Shown here one piece after another: positions 43,905 through 52,231 of a DNA stretch of 58,959 nt. Under the pieces are notes generated by a model. It did no database searches. It saw only the letters and a list, made by a program, of their open reading frames with translations, and was not told the origin of the DNA. The DNA comes from JAHEEL01 sp964195515. GTDB taxonomy: Bacteria; Actinomycetota; Acidimicrobiia; Spongiisociales; UBA5794. The number at the start of each line of letters is the position of its first letter. Position 1 is the stretch's first letter. The stretch spans positions 1-58,959 of the forward strand of contig CAXMQO010000036.1 in NCBI GenBank assembly GCA_964195515.1, given 5' to 3'. Made by a program: the position numbers and the translations under genes.

Positions 43905-45188
43905 ATGGCCACAGCGGTACTCCTCGGAACACTCGACACGAAGGGAGGCGAGTATGCCTTCCTCCGAGATCGCGTAATCGAAGCCGGCTGCGATGTCGTG
44001 ATGATCAACGCCGGCGTGCTCGGTGACCCCGAGTACCCGGTTGCCTTCGGTCGGACCGACGTCGCTCATGAGGCAGGGGCCGACATCGAGACCCTCGTGG
44101 CAGCCGGAGACCGCGGCGCCGCCGTCACGGCTATGGCCGAAGGGGCGACCGCTCTTGTCCTTCGCCTGTGTGAGGAAGGCCGGATCCACGGCGTCCTCGG
44201 TATCGGCGGTTCCGGCGGTTCCTCGATCATCAGCCAGGCCATGCGGAAACTCCCGATCGGCTTCCCCAAACTCCTCGTGTCAACGATGGGTGCGGGCGAC
44301 GTAAGCGCCTTCGTCGGCACGTCGGACATCGCCATGATGTACTCGGTGGTCGACATCGCCGGTATCAACGCGGTCTCGTCGAGCATCCTCGGCAACGCCG
44401 CCGCGGGCCTGGCAGGCATGGCCAAAGCCTTCGAGGTCCGTGATCCGTCCGTCGACGGCCGTCCGCTCATCGGTGCGACGATGTATGGAACCACCACGCC
44501 GTGCGTCAATGCCGCCCGTGCCGTGCTGCAGGAGTTGGGATACGAAGTCCTGGTCTTCCACGCGACCGGGACCGGCGGTCGTTCGATGGAAGCCCTCATG
44601 AAGAGCGGCTACATCACTGCGGCACTCGACGTTACGACCACCGAACTCACCGACGAGATCGCTGGCGGAACGCTCACGGCCGGTCCTGACCGTCTGGAGG
44701 CGGCCGGCGATCTCGGTCTTCCGCAGGTGGTCTCGATCGGCGCAACCGACCAGATCACGTTCACTCCCCCGAGTGCCGTGCCCACCGAATACTGGGACCG
44801 CAACTGCTACGCCCACAACCCCAGCATCACTCTCGTGCGCACCAATGCAGAAGAGAGCGACGAATTGGGTCGTATGCTCGCCGAGAAGCTCAACCGGGCC
44901 ACCGGACCGGTCTCGCTCTTCGTTCCACTCCGCGGCGCCTCGTCCTATGCAGTCGCCGGTGCCGTCTTCCACGACCCGATCGCCGATGAAGCCCTGGTCT
45001 CGAGCCTCCGCACGCATCTCGACTCGACGGTGGAGTTGATCGAGATGGACACCGACATCAACGATCCCATCTTCGCGGAAGCCATGGCGCGTCGCCTCGA
45101 TCAGCACTACCGGACATGGTCGAAGGCTCGCTCCAACTCGGCCGACGTCGGGCAGTCCACGTCACCAGCGTCTCCACCGACTGGGTAG
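43905..45188 (+). CDS. Tm-1-like ATP-binding protein (UPF0261)
   Basis: The 427-residue protein starts 'AVLLGTLDTKGGEYAFLRDR' and has the conserved glycine loop 'GVLGIGGSGGSSIISQAMR' and 'KLLVSTMGAGDVSAFVG', the hallmarks of the UPF0261/Tm-1 N-terminal family. A second domain (about 190-400) contains 'ATGTGGRSMEALMKSG'. The function in bacteria is unsettled; homologues often sit beside PEP-hydrolase-like TIM barrels in catabolic clusters. It is 41 nt behind the PPDK-like gene and ends 10 nt from the convergent dehydrogenase. Confidence 0.85.
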   Translation: MATAVLLGTLDTKGGEYAFLRDRVIEAGCDVVMINAGVLGDPEYPVAFGRTDVAHEAGADIETLVAAGDRGAAVTAMAEGATALVLRLCEEGRIHGVLGIGGSGGSSIISQAMRKLPIGFPKLLVSTMGAGDVSAFVGTSDIAMMYSVVDIAGINAVSSSILGNAAAGLAGMAKAFEVRDPSVDGRPLIGATMYGTTTPCVNAARAVLQELGYEVLVFHATGTGGRSMEALMKSGYITAALDVTTTELTDEIAGGTLTAGPDRLEAAGDLGLPQVVSIGATDQITFTPPSAVPTEYWDRNCYAHNPSITLVRTNAEESDELGRMLAEKLNRATGPVSLFVPLRGASSYAVAGAVFHDPIADEALVSSLRTHLDSTVELIEMDTDINDPIFAEAMARRLDQHYRTWSKARSNSADVGQSTSPASPPTG

Positions 45189-45198
45189 CCGCCGGACG

Positions 45199-46713
45199 TT
45201 AGGTCCGCGAAATGGTTCCTTCCCACGTGTCGACCCGCTCGCCCTTCATGGCTTCCTCGTCGAACCAGAAACTCGTGACAGCCTTCGTCTCGGTGTAGAA
45301 CATGACTCCATCGCGTCCCATGACGTGGAGGTCACCGAAGAAGCTGTTCTTGTGCCCGCTGAACGGGAACACCGAGATGGGAACCGGGATGCCAACGTTG
45401 ACGCCGACCATGCCGGCGTCGATGCGGCGAGCGAACTCACGTGCGTAGTAGCCGCTCTGGGTGAAGATCGAAGCACCGTTGGCAAACTCGCTGGAGTTGA
45501 TGAGTTCAACACCCTCATTGAAGTCGGCGACCCGCTTCACATACAAGACGGGGCCGAACACCTCTTCATTGCCGCACGACATCTCCGGCTTGACGTGGTC
45601 GAACACGGTCGGGCCCATGAAGAAGCCGCCTTCATGGCCTTCGACCTCGACTGTCCGCCCGTCGAGCACAGCCACGGCACCCTCGTCGATCGACTTGTCG
45701 ATCCAGCCGTTGACAAACGCGAAGTGCTCGGCATTGACGAGTGGGCCCATCTCGGTCGACTCATCGTACGCGGGGCCGATCTTGAGGTCCTTCGCGAGTT
45801 CAGTGATCGTTGCGACGAGTTCATCTGCGATCGATTCCTCGACGGCGATGGCGGGGAGCGCCATGCAGCGCTCGCCGGCGCATCCGAACGCCGAGTTGAT
45901 GATCCGCTGTGCGGTTGCTCGAATCGGAGCGTCGGCGAGCACGAGCGCATGGTTCTTTGCCTCGGTGAGTGCCTGCACCCGCTTGCCGTTCGCCGAAGCA
46001 GTGGAGTAGATGTGCTTACCAACGGCCGTGGATCCGACGAAGCTCACGCCTTTGACCTTCGGATGCACGAGCAGTCGTTCGGCCTCGTGTCGGGAGCAGG
46101 TCACCAGATTGAAGACACCGGGCGGCAACCCGGCCTCTTCCAGCAGTTCGGCCATCCGCATCGCCGTTTGCGGCACATACGAGGCAGCCTTGAGAACGAA
46201 GGTGTTGCCGGTCGTGACGGCAAGCGGCATCATCCATCCCATCGGGATCATTGCCGGGAAGTTCCAGGGCACGATCCCGGCGAAGACGCCCAGCGGCTCA
46301 CGGAACGTTACCGTGTCGAAGCCGGTGGCAACATTCATGAGGGAGTCACCCATCATCGTGACCGGCGCCGCACACGCGAGTTCGACAACCTCGATCGCCT
46401 TCAGCACATCGCCTCGAGCCTCGGTGTAGCTCTTCCCCATCTCGGTTGCGAGCAGCATTGACAGGTCGTGCAGATTGTCTTCGAGCAGGCCCTTGAGACG
46501 GAACATCACCTGAACGCGCTTGGTGATCGGAGTGTCGCGCCACCCGGGGAACGCTGCGGCTGCAGCCTCGACCGCTGCATCGACTTCCTCCGCCGTGCAG
46601 CGGGGGGCTTCGGCCATCACTTCGCCGGTGCTGCTGTTGGTGATCTCGTAGTAGACACCGCTCTCGGTGTCCTTCCACTCGCCTGCTACCAGATACTTCA
46701 GACGTTTCGGCAT
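45199..46713 (-). CDS. mmsA: CoA-acylating methylmalonate/malonate-semialdehyde dehydrogenase
   Basis: This 504-residue ALDH has 'GIVPWNFPAMIPMGW' (147-161), catalytic Cys283 in GERCMA and 'TEAKNHALVLADA' in place of the ELGG motif. Loss of the general-base Glu and the AKNH pattern are typical of the MmsA/IolA type, which makes propionyl-CoA or acetyl-CoA from (methyl)malonate semialdehyde. AGGAGG lies 8 nt before ATG 46713. A perfect ATAATCGATTAT operator is 44 nt upstream. It may give the final CoA thioester of the 22-47 kb pathway, or serve valine or beta-alanine breakdown. Confidence 0.87.
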   Translation of the reverse strand: MPKRLKYLVAGEWKDTESGVYYEITNSSTGEVMAEAPRCTAEEVDAAVEAAAAAFPGWRDTPITKRVQVMFRLKGLLEDNLHDLSMLLATEMGKSYTEARGDVLKAIEVVELACAAPVTMMGDSLMNVATGFDTVTFREPLGVFAGIVPWNFPAMIPMGWMMPLAVTTGNTFVLKAASYVPQTAMRMAELLEEAGLPPGVFNLVTCSRHEAERLLVHPKVKGVSFVGSTAVGKHIYSTASANGKRVQALTEAKNHALVLADAPIRATAQRIINSAFGCAGERCMALPAIAVEESIADELVATITELAKDLKIGPAYDESTEMGPLVNAEHFAFVNGWIDKSIDEGAVAVLDGRTVEVEGHEGGFFMGPTVFDHVKPEMSCGNEEVFGPVLYVKRVADFNEGVELINSSEFANGASIFTQSGYYAREFARRIDAGMVGVNVGIPVPISVFPFSGHKNSFFGDLHVMGRDGVMFYTETKAVTSFWFDEEAMKGERVDTWEGTISRT

Positions 46714-46757
46714 GAACCCACTCCTCCTCGACGGCAGACTCGGATGGTCTCAGTAGA

Positions 46758-46769
46758 ATAATCGATTAT
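46758..46769. promoter_or_regulatory. Perfect operator palindrome ATAATCGATTAT
   Basis: It sits between divergent mmsA (44 nt from its start) and the MFS gene (132 nt from its start), so both may be controlled. It is identical to the sites at 35001 and 40151. Confidence 0.7.
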
Positions 46770-46901
46770 CGACAATATCTCGAATTGGCCATCGCGTCGA
46801 GTGCCCCCTCTTCGCTCCGTGCACAGGTGCGTCCGATCCCGCGACTGAGCGCCGCCGGCGTTGTGTGATCATAGAAACATGACGAGGACCATTGGCATCA
46901 C

Positions 46902-48110
46902 ATGACTGAGACCACATCGACCGCAGACCTCGATCAGGGTGAGAGCGGTGAGTTCCAGACCGGACGAGTCGTCTCTATTGCCGGCGGCCATGCCGTCCAC
47001 GACACCTTCACCGCATTCCTGGCCCCCCTCCTGCCGACGTTCGTCGAGAAGTTCTCTCTTACCAACGCGGCCGCCGGTCTTCTCGCTGCATTCCTCCAGA
47101 TCCCCTCGCTCCTACAACCGGTGATCGGGCACCTCGCCGATCGAACCACGCTTCGATGGATCGTCGTGCTCGGCCCCGGCGTCACCGCAACGGTGATGAG
47201 CTTCCTGGGTTGGGCGCCAACCTATGCGACGCTCGCCATTCTCCTGTTTGCAGCCGGATTGAGCGTGGCAGCCTTCCATGCCACGGCGCCGGTCGCCGTC
47301 GGATACCTGTCCGGGAATCGACTCGGGCGCGGCATGGGCTTCTGGATGGTCGGAGGCGAACTGGGCCGCACGTTCGGACCGCTCGTCCTCGTCAGCGCGT
47401 TGGTCGTCATGTCATTGAAGCAGACCGCCTTCTTGTCTCTCGCCGGAATCGCCACGTCGGCGATCCTCTACTTCCTGCTCCGGGATGTGCCGCTTCGAAC
47501 CCGCGACCACGGCGAGCAGGTGCCCTGGAGGACCGCCCTTCGGGGAATGCGGAACTTCATGCTGGTGCTCGGCGGGCTCACCGTCATGCGGAGCATGATG
47601 ATGCTGGCAACCACCGTCTTCCTGCCGCTGTATCTCACGGAGAGCGGATCGAGTATCTGGTTGGCCGGGGCTGCTCTGTCGATTGTCGAAGCCGCGGGGG
47701 TCGCCGGGGCCTTCGCCGGAGGCTGGATCAGCGACCAGGTCGGGCGACGGGCGGTGCTCATCTTCGGTCAGGTCACGGCCCCCGTCGCCCTCTGCCTCTT
47801 TCTCGTCGCGGATGGCTGGCTGCGCATCGCTGCCCTGCCGTTGATCGGCTTCTCACTGCTCGCCGTTCCGCCGGTCATCATGGCCCTGGTTCAAGAGCAG
47901 GCGCCGAGGAGTCGGGCGCTTGCCAATGGTTTCTATCTCTCGATGTCGATGGCCATCCGGTCGATCGCTGCCGTCGGCTACGGCGCCTTCGCCGACCGAT
48001 TCGGCTTGGAGACCGCGATGGTCATGGGAGTCATCTCCATGTTCGGCGGTCTCCCGCTCATCTGGCTCCTCTTCCGCCCCCTTGGTGCTCCGCGAACCCA
48101 AGGCTCGTAG
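46902..48110 (+). CDS. MFS transporter, fosmidomycin-resistance-like group
   Basis: This 402-residue protein has twelve hydrophobic segments. Its start 'AGGHAVHDTFTAFLAPLLPTF' with 'QPVIGHLADR' is characteristic of the FSR-type MFS carriers, and the repeated loop 'GAFAGGWISDQVGRRAVL' is the classic MFS A-motif-like loop of the second half. It likely moves a small anionic metabolite or drug. It is divergent from mmsA and shares its operator, so it may export or import a pathway compound. Confidence 0.87.
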   Translation: MTETTSTADLDQGESGEFQTGRVVSIAGGHAVHDTFTAFLAPLLPTFVEKFSLTNAAAGLLAAFLQIPSLLQPVIGHLADRTTLRWIVVLGPGVTATVMSFLGWAPTYATLAILLFAAGLSVAAFHATAPVAVGYLSGNRLGRGMGFWMVGGELGRTFGPLVLVSALVVMSLKQTAFLSLAGIATSAILYFLLRDVPLRTRDHGEQVPWRTALRGMRNFMLVLGGLTVMRSMMMLATTVFLPLYLTESGSSIWLAGAALSIVEAAGVAGAFAGGWISDQVGRRAVLIFGQVTAPVALCLFLVADGWLRIAALPLIGFSLLAVPPVIMALVQEQAPRSRALANGFYLSMSMAIRSIAAVGYGAFADRFGLETAMVMGVISMFGGLPLIWLLFRPLGAPRTQGS

Positions 48111-48441
48111 ATGCGCACAGGTGTCTCCGGGAGCCCACAGTTCCAGAAGCGCCCCCCATCTGTCGACCGGGAGACCACTTCAATCGCACAGAGCACATGC
48201 CGCGTTGTCAGGAGACGGGTCGAACCAGCCGACTACGAACGGGCTTCGACCAGCGCTTCCTCGGACTCCCCCACCCCACCCGGTTCTACTACCGGGGCAA
48301 ACCGTGGTTCCTCCCCGCGGGCGGTGTGCTTCTCCGCAATCTCGACCGGATCGGCCGATAGGCCAAATCCCGGTCCGGGCAACCGCTGACCCGACCTGAT
48401 CCGTCGGAATATGCCGCCTCGATCGGTAGGTTGCGGTCAAC
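48111..48441. other. Gap holding a possible 54-codon gene
   Basis: This 331-nt stretch lies between the MFS and rhomboid genes. The first 86 nt show nothing. The reading frame 48197-48361 has codon use like the real genes and is listed separately. No promoter or repeat is clear. Confidence 0.4.
48197..48361 (+). CDS. Possible small basic protein, 54 residues
   Basis: ATG 48197 to TAG 48361 encodes a 54-residue basic peptide with the aromatic core 'HPTRFYYRGKPWFLPAGG'. Third positions after codon 12 are almost all G or C, as in neighbouring genes, which argues for coding. No good ribosome-binding site is visible and I do not recognise a family. It could also be the 3' remnant of a larger gene. 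Confidence 0.35.
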   Translation: MPRCQETGRTSRLRTGFDQRFLGLPHPTRFYYRGKPWFLPAGGVLLRNLDRIGR

Positions 48442-49281
48442 ATGGAGCCTGTTGAAACGACCGTACCTGTCTGCTATCGGCACCCGGACCGCATCACCGG
48501 CCTGTCATGCAGTCGCTGTGGAAAGCCGATCTGCGTCGAGTGCAGTCACGACCACCCGGTCGGCCAACTCTGCCCGGAGTGCGCGGCTCCCAGCGGACGA
48601 CACAAGGTTATTCAGGGCCGTGAGATCTACGGCAAGTCAACGTTCCAAACGGCACCGGTCAGTTTCTCGATCATGGCCGTCACGGTCGCGATCTACATCG
48701 CCGGGATACTCTCCGTCGATCTCGACGACCTGCTGTTCCAGAACCTCGCCCAGGCGAACTGGCTTGTCGCCGCCGGCGAATGGTGGCGCATCTTCACGGC
48801 GGCCCTCCTCCACGGATCGTGGATGCACATCGGGTTCAACATGTACGCGCTGTATCTCTTCGGACCCCGGATGGAGCAACAGGTCGGATCACCGTCGTTT
48901 GCCGCGCTGTACGTCGCCGCAGCCGGAGCCGGAGGATTGGCGTCGTATCTCTTCGGCTCGATCGACCAGGTCAGCATCGGGGCCTCCGGTGCGATCTTCG
49001 GTCTCTTCGGTGCGTGGATCTTCGTGGCGTGGAAGATGCGCCACACGCCGGGTGGCCGATCGATGTTCACTCAGTTGTTCGTACTTCTCGCGATCAATGT
49101 CGTCATCAGCTTCGCCCCCGGCATCGACGGATTGGCCCACCTCGGCGGATTCATCGCCGGTATCGGCATCGCTGCTCTGTGGTCGTTCCTCGCCGTAGGC
49201 AAGTCGAATGCGGTAGGGATTCGAACCGCAATAGCACTCGGAGTGATTGCCCTGGACCTGGCCGCCGTCCTCCTCTTGTGA
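48442..49281 (+). CDS. Rhomboid-family intramembrane serine protease
   Basis: The 279-residue protein has an N-terminal B-box-like zinc segment (CYRHPDRITGLSCSRC then CVEC and CPEC, residues 11-48), then six to seven membrane segments. Rhomboid features are 'HGSWMHIGFNMYALYLFG', the catalytic Ser in GASGAIFG and the catalytic His in 'GLAHLGGFIAG'. It cleaves within membrane segments. It has no evident tie to the catabolic genes. Confidence 0.9.
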   Translation: MEPVETTVPVCYRHPDRITGLSCSRCGKPICVECSHDHPVGQLCPECAAPSGRHKVIQGREIYGKSTFQTAPVSFSIMAVTVAIYIAGILSVDLDDLLFQNLAQANWLVAAGEWWRIFTAALLHGSWMHIGFNMYALYLFGPRMEQQVGSPSFAALYVAAAGAGGLASYLFGSIDQVSIGASGAIFGLFGAWIFVAWKMRHTPGGRSMFTQLFVLLAINVVISFAPGIDGLAHLGGFIAGIGIAALWSFLAVGKSNAVGIRTAIALGVIALDLAAVLLL

Positions 49282-49320
49282 CGAGTAGAGCAGAGAAGCA
49301 GTAGAGCAGTAGACCCGTGG
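49282..49320. repeat. AGTAGAGC-type short tandem repeats between convergent genes
   Basis: Degenerate copies of AGTAGAGCAG fill the gap between the rhomboid and TetR genes. The element belongs to the same family as 54761-54802 and 58455-58500. Confidence 0.5.
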
Positions 49321-49326
49321 GCATAC

Positions 49327-49995
49327 CTACCCGGTGTCGCGGTAGGCAGGTAGGCCCTCGATGGCAAGGGCTTCGACCGCTACTTCTTCGAGCCGATTTG
49401 GATCGACCAGGAGTGCCCGGACCACGAACGTGGCGGTTCGAGTCGGCAGATGTGTCGGCAGCTTCTCGCCGAGCGACCGCCCTCGAATCGTCTCCAGCAT
49501 CAGCCCGGAAACGGCCTGACGGGCGAAGCTGACCTCGATCTCGATGAACTCGCCGGATTCGATGCCCTGCCGGATGAGGTCCGCGACGGCAACGTGCAGC
49601 TTGAGGGCAGTCTGACCCCACGGCTTGAACTCCTCATCCATCAGCACGTCGCTGTTGAAGATCCCCCGAAGGTCGTATGGGGACTCCATGAGGTACCGGA
49701 AGTCCTCGACGAGGAACCGGTAGAGCCGGGCGGCGGGGCTCCCGGATACGCCTGCCAGATGCTCGGCTACGACGGCGGAGTCATCGAGAGAGTAGCTGAG
49801 GAGTTCCTGGAATATGGCTTCTTTGTTCGGAAAGTGGTGGAACAGCGAAGGCTGCCGAATGCCGACCGCCGTGGCAATGTCACGAGTCGAGGTGCCGTAG
49901 TAGCCACGCACCGCGAACAAGCGGGACGCCTCACGCAAGATCCGCTCGCGAGTCGTGATCGTCTGTTCGGTCGGAGATGCCGCTGCTGCACTCAC
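49327..49995 (-). CDS. TetR-family transcriptional regulator
   Basis: The 222-residue regulator has an N-terminal helix-turn-helix (about 12-58: 'TRERILREASRLFAVRGYYG' and 'AVGIRQPSLFHHFPNKEAIF') and a helical ligand-binding domain. The start is GTG 49995 without a strong ribosome-binding site. No matching operator is recognised; the gene nearest upstream is the divergent DDAH-like gene. The target is unknown. Confidence 0.88.
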   Translation of the reverse strand: MSAAAASPTEQTITTRERILREASRLFAVRGYYGTSTRDIATAVGIRQPSLFHHFPNKEAIFQELLSYSLDDSAVVAEHLAGVSGSPAARLYRFLVEDFRYLMESPYDLRGIFNSDVLMDEEFKPWGQTALKLHVAVADLIRQGIESGEFIEIEVSFARQAVSGLMLETIRGRSLGEKLPTHLPTRTATFVVRALLVDPNRLEEVAVEALAIEGLPAYRDTG

Positions 49996-50100
49996 GACGA
50001 CAGCCTACCGCTCGATAGGGTCGTGGCTCGAGGTGGATGAGTACGGAAGCCAACGATTGAGACCATGTGAGTGCCGGCGAGCACACGAGGGGGTGGTAGC

Positions 50101-50871
50101 TTGTCCATCGTGATTGTGGCCATCACCCGCCCAACGGGCACCGAACTTCGTGATTGCGAACTGACACACGTCGACCGGATCCCGATCGACGTGGAACGGG
50201 CCCTCGCACAGCACAACGACTACCAGAGTGTGTTGCGCTCCCTCGGGGTGAAGGTCGTTGAACTTCCCCGACTCCCGAGTCACCCTGACGCCGTCTTCGT
50301 GGAAGACACGGCGCTGGTCCTACCCGAGGTTGCCGTGTTGTTGCGGCCCGGCCCCGAGTCACGACGGGCTGAGGTGCCGTCCATGGCGACAGCGCTCGCC
50401 GACTATCGAGAGCTTCGCGAGATGGAGGCGCCGGCAACGCTTGACGGAGGTGACGTCATCGTCTTCGGCAAGAACCTGCTCGTGGGACAGACGACCCGAT
50501 CGAACCCTGCCGGGATAGCCGCACTGGCCGACCTGTTGTCACCGTTCGGCTACACGGTTGAGGCAGTCCCGGTTTACGGAGTGCTGCACCTGAAATCGGC
50601 TACCACCGTCGTCGACGACGAGACGCTGATCGTCTTCTCGCCCTCCGTCGATCTGACCGCTCTCGGAGCCAGGCTGCTCCAGGCTCATCCCGATGAACCA
50701 CGGGGAGCCAATGTCGTGCGCGTGGGGGACACGCTGTTGGTGGATGGCTCGGCGCCACGGACCATGGCCATGCTGGGTGCCTTCGTCGACAACATCGTGG
50801 AGGTACACGTCGACGAGTTCGCCAAAGCCGAAGGCGCCATCAGCTGCAAAGGCGTCATCTTCGAGGCGTAA
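50101..50871 (+). CDS. Dimethylarginine dimethylaminohydrolase-like (amidinotransferase family)
   Basis: This approximately 256-residue enzyme of the guanidino-group-modifying fold has 'PDAVFVEDTALVLP' (substrate-binding Asp/Glu), catalytic His in 'VLHLKSATT' and a nucleophilic Cys eight residues from the C-terminus in 'GAISCKGVIFEA'. DDAH releases dimethylamine from methylated arginine to give citrulline; related arginine deiminases are longer. I prefer TTG 50101, which has GAGGGGGTGG closely upstream; GTG 50071 and GTG 50110 are alternatives. Confidence 0.82.
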   Translation: MSIVIVAITRPTGTELRDCELTHVDRIPIDVERALAQHNDYQSVLRSLGVKVVELPRLPSHPDAVFVEDTALVLPEVAVLLRPGPESRRAEVPSMATALADYRELREMEAPATLDGGDVIVFGKNLLVGQTTRSNPAGIAALADLLSPFGYTVEAVPVYGVLHLKSATTVVDDETLIVFSPSVDLTALGARLLQAHPDEPRGANVVRVGDTLLVDGSAPRTMAMLGAFVDNIVEVHVDEFAKAEGAISCKGVIFEA

Positions 50872-50937
50872 GTTCCCGGCCTGGTGGTCTGTCGGTCAAC
50901 TGGTGATCCCGGTCTGGAGCAGATCCGGGCCGCTCAC

Positions 50938-51582
50938 CTACGTCCGCGCCCTCCAGATCGGCCACTCCTCCGGGGCGATGAAGGCCTCCGGGAAAGGCTT
51001 GGTAGGGCGATGATCCCCGCTCCCCAGACCACCTTCGTACCAGGGAATCCGATCGACACACTCAAGCAGTTCATAGGCCATGGACTTGAGCGTGCACGGG
51101 ATAGCACCGGCCTGATACAAACGACGAAGCGCAGGGCCGGGCTGGGGCTCCGTGGTGAACAAGCAGTCCTCCAGCAGGAACACCTCGTAGCCCATCTCCA
51201 GCAGCCCAAGCGTCGACTGCAAGACACAGACGTCGGTCTCAGCGCCTGCCACGGCGAACTGCCGCACGGGGAGTCGCTCAATAACCTCGCGAATTTCGGG
51301 TTCGGACGCACTGCCGAAGTAGTTCTTCACGTACCGCTCGCCGCTTGCAGGGGAGAGTGCCTCGAGCCGGTCTGGGAGTTCGCCGTTCTCGGAAACCGGC
51401 TGCTCGAAGGTGGTGATCAGCGGCAGGTCCATCCAGTCGGTCAACATCAGCAAGTGTTCGAGTCGCATCAGAAGCGCCTCGCGTTCCTCGTCCCGATCGG
51501 CGAACGCAAGGTCCACGAAGAACGGCTGGACATCGATCAAGAGGACGCCAATGTCCGAGCGATCAATCCTCGCGATACCCAC
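50938..51582 (-). CDS. Isochorismatase-family cysteine hydrolase
   Basis: The 214-residue protein has the catalytic Asp in 'GVLLIDVQPFFVD' and the nucleophile Cys in 'AGAETDVCVLQSTLGLLE'; the middle Lys is probably in 'RYVKNYFG'. Family members hydrolyse isochorismate, nicotinamide, N-carbamoyl compounds and others, and this one cannot be assigned. GTG 51582 has GAGGAGG about 7 nt upstream. The frame is open far upstream but that part overlaps repeats. Confidence 0.85.
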   Translation of the reverse strand: MGIARIDRSDIGVLLIDVQPFFVDLAFADRDEEREALLMRLEHLLMLTDWMDLPLITTFEQPVSENGELPDRLEALSPASGERYVKNYFGSASEPEIREVIERLPVRQFAVAGAETDVCVLQSTLGLLEMGYEVFLLEDCLFTTEPQPGPALRRLYQAGAIPCTLKSMAYELLECVDRIPWYEGGLGSGDHRPTKPFPEAFIAPEEWPIWRART

Positions 51583-52231
51583 TTGCTTTCCTCCTCGGTG
51601 GTGTAGCGAAGCAGAGTAGTTGAGGCCCTCAGGGGCGCCGAAAGCACTCAGCTTCCCGTCAGTCCTCATATCCATGGTCCCCGCCCCGAAAGCCCCCCTG
51701 CTTCGTCGCTGACGCTCCTCGCGTCCCCCGCAAAGTCTGGATCCGCGATTGCGCGGTGTCGATTCGTCCGGATCCTCTTGCTCTGTAGCGGTTTGCCGGC
51801 GTGTTCTGGATGCACAGTTCTGGTGGGTTCGGAGCGAACAGCCTCTCCCGCGCAGCGGGGGAGGTGGGCCGAGAGGGCCGGGGATCGGAGGGGGCATCTG
51901 CGCGGGCGGCTGTTCGAATCGAGTGGCCCCCTCTGCCCTGCCGGGCATCTCCCCCACTTCGTGGTGGAGAGACTCAGACTCGGCTGAAGCACCGAGAAAC
52001 CCCGGATTGAGGCAAAGCCGGGGGGACAGTTCTTCTCCTCTCCCGTGGAGCGGGGGAGGTGCCGACGTAGGAGGCGGAGGGGGCTTCGGATCGGAGGCTG
52101 CTCTGGGAACCCGTATCAACGTGATGTGGTCGAGAGGCCCCACAACCGCGGGGAACATGAAGGCGGTCCCCCATCTTCAGAGCGGGGGGACCTGCCTGTC
52201 TGTTTCGGAGCTACTGCGACATTCGCCGGAC
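51583..52231. repeat. Non-coding GC-rich repeat region
   Basis: This 649-nt stretch has no credible gene. Between about 51838 and 52084 it holds three related GC-rich blocks with the core GGGGGAGGTG or its complement: 51841-51895, an inverted copy at 51923-51970, and 52032-52084. They can fold into hairpins and look like an intergenic repeat family. No transposase is present. Confidence 0.55.
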
